DNA of 64,000 nt. It comes from Orthonyx spaldingii. Lineage: Eukaryota; Chordata; Aves; Passeriformes; Orthonychidae. Each line of letters begins with the position of its first letter. The stretch's first letter is position 1. The stretch spans positions 303,696 to 367,695 of the forward strand of contig VZTJ01002466.1 of the NCBI GenBank assembly GCA_013397795.1. The letters are read 5' to 3'. A model generated the notes under the pieces. That model worked only from the letters and a program-made list of their open reading frames with translations. It ran no database searches and was not told the DNA's origin. The position numbers were made by a program, and so were the translations under genes. Positions 25,367 through 37,290 of this stretch are shown one piece after another.

Positions 25367-27131
25367 GCTCCGAAAAGAATAGGAATTAATTTTCTTCCTT
25401 GTGACAACTAACTACAGATTAAGGCATTGCTTTCAACTGCAGCTAACACGTGGTGAGAGAGAGGCATTTTTAGGCTGTTTGTACACAGCTAGGCCTAAGA
25501 GGTGGCTGTCCAGCATCCCGATGAAAAGCGTGCATCTGCAAGGAGCTGGGCTGCTCCTCCTGTGGAGCTGGTGAAGGACGGAGGCAGTTCAGTCTCCTGT
25601 GGTCACTCATTTTCTCGCACCACTGAAATCTTAACCTTTTAGGCAAGATCCTTTGCTTCAGTGTGATCTCACTTGTTTGAGCAGGATGCATTGACACAAA
25701 ACATGTGCCTGCAGAGCACTGGAGGAAATAATAGGATACAGCCAGTTTGCTGGAAAACCGATTTCAGAAATTCTCTCAGGCAGGTAATTACTCCTTATAC
25801 TGATCTTATAGAGAAAGTCTTATCCAAGACAAGCAGAATACTAAAGCTTTCTTTATCTGTACATAAATGCATCAGATTTGTTTCAGCATCACCTGGTCTT
25901 TTAATAGTTTCTAGCTGAAGACATACATATACATAGTAGGAAAAATTACACAAAAACCCCACAAATATCATTGACCAGGACTTGAGATGTAAGTATTAGC
26001 ACATTCGTGTATGTTAATATATATGTTAATGTATGTTAATCTTTGTTAATTTAAAACTCCCTGTATGAAATTATGACCTTGGTTTACTCAGAGGAAACTT
26101 TTTAGAAATTTACAGTTTCCAAAATTATCACCCTAACTAGCTTATTTTTAGGGCTTCAGATTTAGAACTGTTGATCCTTAGCTATGACTACTAAAATGAG
26201 AATGCATAAAAGAAATATTTTGACCTCACAAAGTAAGTGATCCCTATTACAAGAAAGAATTTTTATATATGGAGTTTTTTCTTTATCTGTTTTAAATAAG
26301 GACAAATAAGAAATATCTCATTGTCCAAAAAGTCCTTTTTTATCCAAGATTAATCATTTCCCAATCATCATTTTACTGGTATTTTTTTACCGTGTATTTC
26401 TATAACTGTATTAAAATCACCTAATCAAACTATACATAGAATTACATCAGTACAAATGTCATTATCATGTGTAAGAAGTGATGCCATTTAAATGAAAGTT
26501 AATTGTGGAATAACATCACCATTTGTTACACAATTAGGACTTGAAAATCTGTGACAAGATTTTGAAGTCTCACGTGGCCACAGAAGAGATTCATTCAAGG
26601 GCATTCACAAAACAGACCTGAGATCAGGTCTGAAACAGTCTGGAATCAGATCAGGCACAGAGAATAAAAATGGCAGCTCTCACAGGCTGGGAAGCGCAGG
26701 AAGAAGCATGCATTAGAATTGCTAAGGAAGGCTAAATCTGGGGAAGGCAGAGCGGTGGGAGAGCTTGCCTTAGCCATCTATTGATTTTCTGATGTACCAA
26801 GTAGCACAGAGGAGAAGGGATATGGAATTGAGCCTGAGAGAATGGTGGTGTTCATGCAGCAGTAATTAGAGGTGAATTATCAGGCTGCAGAGAGGGGAGT
26901 ACCTGTGGATAAAAGTCCCAGGCTTATAGAAATTATTATTTGTGGGGCCAGTGAAGAGCAGCCTAGCTCCTGAATGGCCCATTAAGCTTTGAGCTGTGAG
27001 GGAAATTGGCAGAGAGGCTTTACGGATAGAGACAGAGTCTCGTCAGGTTAAGGTGAGCACAGAGCATGAAATCCACTTACACCATCACTAATGGGGAACT
27101 CTAATTCAAACAAGCCAGTCCTCAGCTCTCT
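25367..27131. other. Unique DNA with a GC-richer patch
   Basis: 25490-25620 is richer in G+C and has several CpG (for example in 'cccgatg', 'aagcgtg', 'gacggagg', 'ctcgcacc'), unlike nearby DNA. 26640-27120 is also G+C-richer and poor in long A/T runs. Neither contains a frame or repeat that I recognise. Conserved regulatory DNA is possible. Confidence 0.4.
26009..26050. repeat. Short tandem repeat of about 10 bp
   Basis: Four imperfect copies of a unit like gtatgttaat, with the core tgttaat in each and a 4-base spacer after the first. Confidence 0.75.
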
Positions 27132-27148
27132 GAGCAGCAGGGGGCGAC
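27132..27148 (+). promoter_or_regulatory. CTCF-like binding motif
   Basis: The bases gagcagcagggggcgac match the core of the vertebrate CTCF motif (C/G-rich, with AGGGGGCG as the key block). This is a motif match only. The surrounding 500 bases are G+C-richer than the rest of the window, which suits a regulatory site. Occupancy cannot be judged from sequence. Confidence 0.5.
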
Positions 27149-28152
27149 AAGATTTTAAGACCTGTCCTGTTTCATTTCCTCAATTTTAAGAACAGAGGAA
27201 ACTAGTTTCTTGTAAGCAGAGCTATATTCAGCTGCTAGAGTCACAACTTAATGGATTGCAAGGGTACTGCTGGGAGCATAACCCTCCTCCTTCTCTGGTG
27301 TGGGGAGGAAAGCCACAAGTGAGACAAGATGAGAATGAATAATTTGACAAAAACTCCAAAGAATGCTTGCATGACAATTTGGTTTTTAATATCCTAATCC
27401 TAGCACTTTTTAGTTAGATTTTATGACTTCTAAAGAAATCCCAACCAAAATTAACAAACTAAAATTGCACATTTTATAGGCTTGCTGCATCTTATCAATA
27501 TTATTGTTACCCCTTGAATGAGGTCCAAAATGTTAACCAAGGAAAAAATTCAATCCAAGCTTTTACTTGGATTTAATTAAGAAAGAACTGTGCTCTGACT
27601 TCAGTGATTGCTGTAGCATCTCCAGGCATTACTTTAGAAAATAAGTACAAAAACTCCTAGTGGTGTTCTGCAGCTGATTCAATTAAGTGAATTTGAATAT
27701 GGAAGCATTTCTTGCTATTAAAGCTAGGTGAGATCTGTTTTTTCTCTAAGAGGTTTTCAATGTTCTCTGCAAGTCATCCAACCTTCTGATCCATGCCAAT
27801 GCCATTAGAAATCAAATAGTGGATTTCTACAGGTTGGTCAGATGTAGATGTAAGGTCTGCGTATCTTGATCACTAGTGTCATACTTATTCTAAAGTACTG
27901 GTGCATAAAATGCCATGAAGGATTAGGATCTTGAATTAAACTCTCATATGTCCAGGAGAAAGCAATAGGGACTAAGCTGAAAAAGTCAGAGGGAAGAATA
28001 TGAATCCAAGTCCAAGAGGGACAGGAGGTCTCTTAATCCTCTACGCCCTAGAAAGAGCAAAATACAAGAGAAAGTGTTTTGTCCTTTCCCCTAATCAATG
28101 TTCTAATATTAACAGTGATTTTTCTCTCTTCTATAGCCAACCTGTGGTAATT
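27149..28152. other. Unique DNA, no gene seen
   Basis: Short frames only. No recognised repeat before the LTR cluster begins. Confidence 0.5.
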
Positions 28153-28235
28153 TGTGGCGGGTTGACCCTGACTGGACGCCAAGTGCCACCAAAGCTGCTT
28201 CTATCACTCCCTCCTGCTGTGAATGAGTGATTTTG
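28153..28235 (-). mobile_element. LTR 3'-end remnant (first of cluster)
   Basis: Starts with tgtggcgggttgaccctg and 'gacgccaagtgccaccaaag', then 'tctatcactccctcctgctg', the reversed 3' end of an avian LTR. The LTR therefore points to the minus strand. Similarity fades after about 80 bases; what follows to 28520 is not recognisable. Confidence 0.65.
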
Positions 28236-28520
28236 TCCTCTTAAGGAAACACCATCAAAGGTATTAGCAAAAAATAGGTTTTAATATGAGTTTGTGAAAG
28301 TGCTGCTTTTAACAGAGTTTAGTGAGAAGGTTTGCTCTATTTACTTACTACACATGAAGCATACATTAGAAGTTGTGAAGAGAGAGAAGGTGCTGTCATT
28401 GTGGCTTCATTTTAAAGGTATAGGTCTCTTCCTATTTGTCTGAACACAACACTGGGAGACAGCTGTTTTTTTGTTTTTGTTTTAGACACAGAATATTATT
28501 AAGCAGGTTATTATGCTTCC
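28236..28520. other. Unrecognised spacer in LTR cluster
   Basis: AT-rich and without a clear LTR match. It may be decayed internal LTR sequence of the 28153 remnant. Confidence 0.35.
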
Positions 28521-28575
28521 TGTTGTGGTTTAACCCCAACCAGCAGCCAGCTAACCCTACCTCAGCTCAAAGCAG
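28521..28575 (-). mobile_element. LTR 3'-end remnant (second of cluster)
   Basis: Begins with tgttgtggtttaaccccaac and 'cagcagccagctaaccct', the reversed terminus of the same LTR group as the solo LTR ending at 19500 (which ends ...ggggttaaacctcaaca). Only about 50 bases are recognisable. Confidence 0.65.
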
Positions 28576-28981
28576 CACATTTCCTCTTGTGAAAATATGG
28601 AGTTTCCTCAGCTTAAAATAAAACTTTCCTTGAAAACTTATTGAACTAGGGACAAAGACAGTATCAAATTACTTTCTACAAATAGGGGTATAGTTAAGAA
28701 ACAAAAGTACGTTTAACATATGGAACAGAAATCAAAGTGGGTTTGAATTCCTTTTTAACATCCGTAGAAAAATGGCTGTATCCTGACAGTGTATTATACT
28801 GTCTGGAAAGTATCTGTCTTTTTATTTTTAGATTTTGCTGTTATGATACTACGTAGTTTGAAATTTTACATTCCTGTGTTTCATTCACAGTTGTTGTGAT
28901 GGACTCAAAGAGTATTTTCCTTAAGACTCGTAGCCCATATTTCATACTTAAAACATGAGCAGTAAAATTTTGCTGCCAACA
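28576..28981. other. Unrecognised spacer in LTR cluster
   Basis: AT-rich DNA with no frame or repeat that I can identify. Confidence 0.35.
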
Positions 28982-29184
28982 TGTGGTGGGTTGACCTTGT
29001 CCGAATACAAGATGCCTAGCAAGGTGTTCTCTCACTCCCCTTCTCAGGAGGACAGGGAGGGGAGAAAATAAGATGGAAAAAGTGTGGATGGTCTCCACAC
29101 CCTTCTAGCTACTAATAATCAGCACAGCAATGTGAGGACTGATATAGGGAAAATTAACTCCATCTCAGCCAGACCAAATACACA
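28982..29184 (-). mobile_element. Internally deleted solo LTR
   Basis: The plus strand runs from tgtggtgggttgaccttg (reversed LTR 3' terminus) through 'ctcactccccttctcagg' to 'aaaattaactccatctcag' and ccagaccaaatacaca (reversed LTR 5' terminus). Both ends of the LTR are therefore present within about 200 bases, while related copies such as 18895-19500 are about 600. The missing part is the middle, including the TATA and poly(A) region. The element is on the minus strand. No target-site duplication is visible. The 85-codon frame 28841-29098 overlaps it by chance. Confidence 0.75.
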
Positions 29185-30810
29185 GTATTAAAGAGAATTG
29201 TGATCAGAAAGACAGAACTGCTTTGAACTGAAATTATTCCTGTCAGCATTTCAATGAAAAGTTGTTTGAATAAAAATATCTCTAGAAATATGGTGTGAAA
29301 GATATAATTCTGAAGCATGAAGAGTTTTAAAAAGTATTTATTAAATCTCATGTTTCTTGGGAGAGAGAATTGAAATGGGATAAATCTTTTTTAGACAAAT
29401 AATCAGGGACAGAGGGTTTATAAAGAGAAAACATGCAGCATATCATCCTGTTAAAATGTTACAAACAAGATTGAAACCTATAGAAAGACAGTGAAATGCA
29501 GATGCTGTGTGAAGGGATTTCTTCATATGAGTTGTAAGAAGATTTGATTCTTGACTCAAAACTATTAATGTCATTGAAGTCATGGAAAATGAAAAGAGGG
29601 GGCACTACAATCCTTTATTCCCAATAATGACCTAGAATTAGAACTATAAATGGGTATCAGCCTGCAATTTAAAAAGGAAGCAACATGAGTTTCCTTGTTG
29701 CATTGCTCTTTCAACAGGAAAAGCATCCACTTAGCAGCAGTACTACAGCTCTAAGCTCAGCATTAAACCTTTTAAAGTGTCACTTTTTTCAGCATTAATC
29801 TAATGATAAGAGAGAAAGGCAATTGCAAAAGTCATTCTTTATTGCACCATTTAGCTCCTTGAAACTTCATCAAAATCAGGAGGGACGCCTTTTTGCTCTG
29901 ATTGCCTGACCCAGAATCTTTAATCCCGTTCATTAAAACCATGCCACTTTGTTTCCTCGTGAATTGCCTTCCAAGCTCCTGGAATCACCCGGCACAGACG
30001 CAGAGCAGAGCTGAGGGCTGTACCAGAGCATAGCTCTGACACCTGAAGAGCAGAATTCTGCACTGAGGAGGCAGCTGTTTGAATGTGAAACATAAAACTG
30101 ACTTCCCATTAGCGAAAGATAACATTAAAAGTACCACTGTACTAAAGTCGTTTGCTTAGACTTCAAATCAAGAAAGCAATTTTCTTCAGTATTTGAATAG
30201 CCCTTATAATAGCATGTCACTGTGATTCCAAACTGATAGAAAAGGCATCTGTAAAAATGGATTTGTTTTGGTAGTCTCTTCTTCCCGTCAAAAAGTTTTC
30301 ACTGGGTGTTTGGGTTTTCTTTAAACAGCACTAAGCTTTCACTAAGCTTTCATGATAATGTTTGGGAAATATTTGGAATGATAAACATATTTTAACACCT
30401 TAAACATGTCCTAATGCCATAATTTACTTAATTTCCTTGTTTCCCTTCTTTCTTTTTCTACCTACAAATAAAAGGATGATTGATATTTTACAGAACAACT
30501 ACAACAAAAAGGAATTGGTGCAGAGCTTTGTTTTTCTAGGGGAGGGTTAAATGTATCAATATAGCTCTAGCTAGTAAGAAGGCAAATATAAAACTGAGTA
30601 TAAGGCATTAAGTGATGGTGCAATAAATGAGAAATAATGGTTTCCCTATTTGACCAGCTATTACTCTCCCATAAGCAAGACTGACAGAGGACATAGATGT
30701 ATTTGCCTGCAGGACTGTCCCTCAAGGAGCAGAGGTGACAGCAGGCACAGCACCCTCCATGCAGATGCCTGAGACACCAGAGATTTAAAGAGGTCAGCTC
30801 CTTGCCACTG

Positions 30811-30820
30811 TATATAAGGG
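30811..30820 (+). promoter_or_regulatory. TATA-like motif
   Basis: tatataaggg in a G+C-richer setting, with a gt-donor-like site (aacag|gtagt) about 60 bases downstream. No transcript or initiator can be shown, and TATA-like strings are frequent in AT-rich DNA. Confidence 0.2.
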
Positions 30821-32017
30821 CGTATTTGCACAAGCAGCACAGGCTTGAAGGACCGTGCTCTCTCATCAATACTAACAGGTAGTTCAGCTCAGAGCTGCTG
30901 GCAGGAAGCCAGCTCAAAGTGTGTATTTTGCAAGTGCTGCTGGTCGTTCTGCTGGTGAACTGGTGGGCTAAAGCCTGTTTATGTCATAGCTTGACTACTG
31001 GATGATAAGCTAATTGCATTCTTCAGTTTCACAGTCCAACTCCCTATTCCCATAGAAGCACACTGACTCAATTTATCTTAGAAATCAGGAGCATCTGAGG
31101 ATTTGCCATCTGGAAGTGTCTAGAGCACAAAATGTCTGAGGCCCTCACTGCTGACATGGAAGGGGGTGTGTTACGTCCATTGCCAGTAGGTTTTCAACAT
31201 TTGCATTCTATTTCAGAGCCAGAAGTGCTCAGAGCCACAATACTAGGTTGCTCAAAAGTCTGTTGGAAGCTGCATAACACTGTTGGATTCAGTGGTGAAA
31301 TAAAGCAGAGCAGAGATGGTGCCAATCTATGCTGTGTAGAACATCCAGGGTCTTTATGATTTTCTCACTAAGCTGAACCTTTTATAGTAATTTTTCTCTG
31401 TGATTGTGGTCCATGGGTTTGCAGCATGCCTGATGTTTCTTCTCACTCCAGTCTCTACTCAGGATAATTTCATATCTCTAGTGCTGGCAAAGGGCAAGGT
31501 TGCTGCCCCAGCTTTCCAAACTGTGAAGCCTGTTTGAGTTGGCAGGAAAAACACATGGTGTGATTGGCTCTGATTGCTCTCTTGTTAAAGACCAGAGCAA
31601 AAGAAAATACCTCAATTTACCAGTAAATCCATATTCAGCAGAGTAAGTGATCCTGTCTTGTTTTTGACCAGTGTTTCTCTTATAAAAACCAAAATCCAGA
31701 AAACATTTTTAGAGTGAGTAGTTGAACCAAACGCTCCTGTTTGAGGTGAAAAGTCCATCACATCCATTCTTTGTTCATAATAAGGGAGAGTATCATTGTG
31801 TCATAGCTGGCTTAAGACAGTCAGGCACAGAATTTATCACTGTTTCTTAACCAAAAAACTCAGGGTGTGTTTTGCTGCATAGATTTCAAATACCCAGATT
31901 TACTATACAATTACTTCTGTGTAGATATGTATAAAACCAATTTGAACAACCAGGACATTAGTGTATATATTTTCTTAATGGTTTTCCTGTTTTTCCTTTC
32001 CTACTTCATTGGCACAG

Positions 32018-32335
32018 ATGGAACAATGGGTACTTCAGCAGTCTAAGCATGCATTAAACAAAAGCTGGGAGGAGGATCTCACACCTTCCACCTGTCCTGC
32101 AAAATTCAAAGTAAAGGAAATTGTGCAAGTCAAATATGCAGCTAAAGCAATCTCATTAACTCCAAAGAGACTGAGAATCAATAGATTTAGGAAGAAAACA
32201 GTAAAATATAATATGTCTGGGAGTAATGACTCTACTGAGAATAACATGGCAGCAGTCTTCTCAACACAGTACTTAATGTATTTTCTGTCTATTATTCTAT
32301 CTTTGATTTTGCAGTGTAACCAACTCTTTCTATAA
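32018..32335 (+). other. Acceptor-preceded 105-codon frame, unrecognised
   Basis: A long pyrimidine tract (from about 31983) ends in cattggcacag at 32017, immediately followed by ATG and an open frame of 105 codons. The first two thirds are Lys/Arg-rich and the last 25 residues are hydrophobic. I recognise no domain. The acceptor-like context could mark an exon of a long non-coding RNA. A frame of this length is also expected by chance in 64 kb. Confidence 0.2.
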
Positions 32336-35300
32336 TGCTGAACTTAGAAAGAAAATACTGTCTCCTTTGATTAAGATGAATGAAAATAAAAGCTATCCTG
32401 AAGTGAAGGTATTTCAGATGGCAATGTATTAAAAATAATATGGAAGTATATGACATAAAAGGAATTTATGGAACAGAATGAGTGTTCCTTTATCTGTCAT
32501 ATAAACGAAAGATTCTCTTTAATGTATAAATACATTTTTTTACAGTTTGAAAGCACTCTGACAAACTTCTGCTAAACTTTTAGCAAGACAATCAAATCTT
32601 TATATACAATCTAACTGAAAAATAAAAGACAACTTTCAATACTATCTCATATCATCTTTGATGTTTTCTCACCTCCACATCACCATTAACAAAATTCTGC
32701 CCCTGAAAAATTCTCAGTATGTTACACTTCATGACCTATGAGAGGGAAATTCCTTGCTGCTTTCTTCAGGAAAGCATAAATATGACCAGGACTGAGGTCA
32801 GAAAGGTCTATTTGTGCAAAGCCTTCATGTTGCCAGTCCTGTTTCTGCTATCCTTATTCTAAGTATAAAGTTAAAGCTTTATAAAGAGACAGACTTCAGA
32901 AAGTTGAAAATACTGTATGAAAGTTATAAATTATAAATTAATAATTTTTAATTTATCCTCTGGTGAATGTCATGTAAAGTCTTCAAACACTAGAGCTTTA
33001 TCACCGTTGCTTTTGGAGTGATTTGGGATGATTGTCAATAGTGCGATTGTATCCTATGGATAGCGTATGATGTTTACACAGATGCTGGCTATGAGTTTTA
33101 TTTACTTTTATCTATGTTACTGTGTTTCCTTGGTTTCATAAATGCAAGGTAGCTTTCCCACTCTTTCTTTCCTTAAACCAGTAGTCTGCTATTACATTTC
33201 CTGTTTAGTTTTACAGGGTTTCTTTGATTAGTAAAACTCAAAACTCTATAACATATTTCTCTGTGTCACAAGACACTGTTAGTACTGTATTAACACCAGT
33301 TAATTCTTGTTTGTCAGCACCATACCCTTCTAGGAAGGCATCCCAAATTGATTTTCAATTTTAATGCAAGGTTCATAAAAAATTTATTTTCTTTTGTTGT
33401 CACTAGTGTACACTAGTAGGTAATGCAGAATCTAATTGTTGTGAAACTGAGAAAGTAGAACAGTTCTCAGAAGATTAACTAAAATCCATTAGCAGAGGGA
33501 ATGAAGCCACCATTAGTTTTTGATGCTCGCCCCCACGAATACAGCCATTCTCATTCCAGGACATAGAGGGATTATTTTAATGGAAAAGAATAGCTGGCTT
33601 CTGAGCTTTGACTGCCAACAGGAGAATCAGTTAATTTTGAAAGCCACAAAGGATTTTCTCGTTTAAACATTTTTCTCTGAGGGAGCACAGAGAAATAAGT
33701 GAAATATTTAATATTTTAAAATGAAATTGTTCTAATATTAATAGGATTGTTGCATTCATTTTTCACACTACAGAATTTTTTTGTTCATAATTTTGGAAAA
33801 GGTGTATAGAGATGAGCATTTTGATTCAAATGCATTGCTTTCAATATAAGCTGAGTGCAAAGTGATTGTAAAGTCAGTATTATGTGATGTTTTGCTGAGC
33901 TGGTGCCAGTGAAAACCCATATTGCATTTGGTTAGTATTCTGCTGTAAAATAAATGACTGCTTAAGAGTTTATGGGAAATAGGTAATCAAATCCATACAT
34001 AATTTTTTTGAGCATGAATTTTTGTAGGAGTTTTTCTTGAGAAGGATTCTAAGCCTGGTTTTGGCTACCTCCAAAAATGCTTTCATTTTCTTTCTCCCTT
34101 TTTCATACCCTTTATCTTAGGTGCTGGTTTTATTTATATCTTCTGAATAATGTAAAAAGAAAAGTCTAGTAAAATATCAGTTTGCCTCATATCATAACCT
34201 TCACATTTTAGTTATTTTATATATTTCAATTAGGTTGCATTCTTGTTTTCTCTGTGGAGTTAAGGCCACATGTAGTTTTTAAGAGCATGGGGAGGGCCAA
34301 GACATGAGAAGGCCATCAGTGTTATTTTCAGTGCACTTTCAGCTCACACAGCATCCTGTATGTCCATAGGGTGCTATAAATAGCTTTTCTTGGACAGATA
34401 TCACATATGTTGAGATTCTGATTAAATTAATGTTTTGCATTTATTTCCATTTCCCCACGGGTTCCATGCACTCATGAGAGACTAAGAACATCTTTCCAAC
34501 CATTCATTCACATAAATTTTAAGATAAAAACTTCTTTCATTTTTTGTTTTAATTTTCATTGTTTCATGTATATTTTCCCAGAACACAATATTTTTATTAC
34601 ACTGATTTAGATTATTTAAGGACAAATTCTCATTCTACTTATTTTTACTAAGAGCGGACACTGGAAAAATGTGTGCAAGAAGGATAGAAATGTTTCTCTG
34701 AGATTCAAATATCCCTATTTCTTTTACAGTGAGACTGCCTTGCAGTCTTTTCCACATCTCTTTCCATATTCCTTTCATGCAGATTGATTTGGCCACTATT
34801 TTGGCTTAAATATTTGGATGCAGGAAAGTGAATTGCTACCTATATTATTTCCAAGGAGTGTAAAATAGCTGTGGTCAGCTGAACGGAAAGCAGCCATGTT
34901 ACTAAGACGTTGAATTCATTGCCTAGCTACTAGATGCCCTCAAAACTGTCTTCAGCAGCTCAGAACACTAAGGATGTTCAGCTGTAGCTGGAAACCTCTG
35001 TGCAGCTGTCTGGTCACTACATTCATCTGGCAACTCCTGAAAAAATATAGCTAAAAAGACAGTTTTGGGAGTCACCATGACTTTAGTAAAACCTAAAAAA
35101 CTTCCTGTCTCACTTTGGCATTTTACACATGTGTAGAATTGATGCCAAACAATCACTGTGTCATAAGAACAGTTGCAATATCTATGATGGTATTGCTGAA
35201 TCTGTGGGATCAATCTGGAACAATGGTGGTGTTTAAAGGTAAAAGGAAACTCCTATCACTCCATGATATCATAAATCCTAAAACATTGCTGACATCCACA

Positions 35301-36262
35301 AAGGTTTTTTTTAAGCTTTTGTAAAATCAACACTTTGTAGATTCAATAATGTGTGGCATAAGGACATGATACTAAGTACAATGCTGCAGTCATATATTCT
35401 TGTACCATATACAAGTGTAAAAATCTTTAACAAAAAACTCGCTTTTCATTTGTGTGTACATATTTTTCTACCCCTCAAGCTTGTTTAAAATTCTCGGTAT
35501 TCTTGTATTCAGTTTGAAAAGAACACCAGATTATGATGATAGCTCCTAAACCAATACACAGAGCATGAATTTTCAGAATTCTGGATATTTTAAAATAATT
35601 TCCCGTGATTTATCAGTGTTGAGTAAATAGATTTACAGGAGTTAAAAATCATACTAAAGAACAACTTGTGAAGGTAGGTACTTATGAATACAGCCTTATT
35701 TAAATCCTGAACAATTAGCACATAAGTTTCTCCTTGTACATTTTTTCTCTGACTTTAATTCTTATTACTTTCATCCAATCTTGCAGACTATAAGAAAAAA
35801 GTAATGACACCACTGCTTCTGTACAACAAATGAATGGAAGTTTTAGCTCAGCTTAATTTGTTTCCTGTTAGAGAAAATTTAACACACAAAATTTAAAAGA
35901 AATATCTTTGAGATTGCACAGTTTGTTTTGCTTTCTTTCTTGAATTTCTTCTGTCTGATTCTGCCTTATCAATGAAAAGCATTTCTCTCTCCTTCAAAGT
36001 CACAGTATACAGTAATCCTCTTCTAATTTCAACTATTACTGCAAGATGGAAATCAAAGCTGCTTTGCCATGTTTAAAATGTATTATTAATGCATAGAGGT
36101 AGAGGAAAAATGTCCAGAAGATATCATCATTTTGACATCTATTTTACTGTCCACTGTCAGGCGATGAATCAAAAATGTCTCAGTCATCTAGAAAAGGTTA
36201 TCAGATTTCTATTACAGTTGTTGGAACTCTTTGTGTGATGTCACTACGTGAAGAAATAAATC

Positions 36263-36282
36263 TATTTAAATGCATTTAAATA
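36263..36282. other. Perfect 20-bp palindrome
   Basis: tatttaaatgcatttaaata equals its own reverse complement, centred on ATGCAT. It could be a dimeric homeodomain-type site or simply reflect AT-rich composition. Confidence 0.8.
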
Positions 36283-36984
36283 ACTCACAGATGCATATCA
36301 TAATCTTACGCTTCCTGGATTTGTGTTGTCAAACCAAAAATATTAAAGATGCTGATATACATGCCTCAAGGTTGAAGATACAGGAAAGGACATGCTGTTA
36401 CTGTAAGTTGATAGAATGAAAATTGCCAGTCTCTTCAGTTGCTCTATAGAAAATAGTGCATCCCAGATTCAGTGATGGAACAGCAGAAATTGTCCTGTGT
36501 TGGAGCAATCTGGCCTTTGTGTTTATTTTTCAAAAATGCTTCATTTAACCTTTCTTGCAAAATCTGATATTGAATTACTGACATAAATTACTCCCCTTCT
36601 CTCAGAATCTTAACAAGCATTCAAGTCTCTCTGGTTTAAAAAATAAAAGAGGACAAATGATTGATCTTTATTATATGATTAATCCCTATAAAAAAATGTA
36701 TCTGTCACTAATAGATCCAGGCATATATCACAATTTTTACTTAGCCAAAGGCTATATTGGAACAGAGAAATAGGCCATTGCAGTTTAGCTTAGGTGCTTT
36801 TACACTTCCTCCAAAGTTATGATCTGAATATTTAAATTAACCAAATTTTTACTGTTTTGTTCACTAATGAGGATTTTTTACAATTACAAAAAATATTCAT
36901 GTTCTTTCCTCTTACTGTTCATCTACTTCATCTTCATGCAAAAGAAAGGTAAAGATAAGCAGTGATAATCCAGTGCCTAAAATG
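36283..36984. other. Unique AT-rich DNA, no gene seen
   Basis: Nothing recognisable. Confidence 0.5.
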
Positions 36985-37290
36985 TAGAAGCAGGAGCGGG
37001 AAATACGAACTTCTGCCCTTGTTTTAACATTTCCAACAAAGGTTGCCCAGCAACTACACCAGGGCAAAGCACTTTTCTCTCTGCTGATAGTGTTGCATGC
37101 ACTCATTTATTCAGTTTTCCTCAGAAGGACTTTGGGGGTAATGATTTGAGTGAAATATTCTGTGGGACAGAAGCCTAACCTCCCTGTGCGGAGACGTTCC
37201 TGGAAAGGCGCTACCACCGTCTGTCGTGCTACACTTCCTGTACCTCTCCAAGAGAACTCTGTCCACAGTCTACAAACACTTCCAGCTTTA
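36985..37290. promoter_or_regulatory. CpG-rich segment with RFX X-box
   Basis: The segment carries an exact fit to the RFX X-box pattern (GTTGCC-C-AGCAAC) at 37042-37054, CpG at 36990-37010, and a tight CpG cluster at 37185-37235 (cggagacg, aggcgct, ccgtctgtcg). CpG is rare in most of this window, so its retention here suggests constraint, low methylation or recent insertion. Open frames on both strands (37107-37307 minus, 37150-37353 plus) match nothing known. RFX factors bind X-boxes in promoters and enhancers, including those of cilia genes; any role here is inference. Confidence 0.35.
37042..37054. promoter_or_regulatory. RFX X-box motif
   Basis: gttgcccagcaac fits the inverted-repeat consensus GTNRCC, 0-3 spacer bases, RGYAAC. 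Both half-sites are intact with a one-base spacer. Confidence 0.5.

Larger units (their letters stand above)
29185..36262. other. Unique DNA with scattered weak signals
   Basis: No recognisable gene. Worth noting: a CpG-retaining, G+C-richer patch at 29885-30015; a TATA-like motif at 30811; a splice-acceptor-like site before 32018; and a patch with CpG at 33520-33545 (gctcgcccccacgaat). The longest frames (116 codons at 30567-30917 minus; 108 codons at 32009-32335 plus) match no family that I know. Confidence 0.45.
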
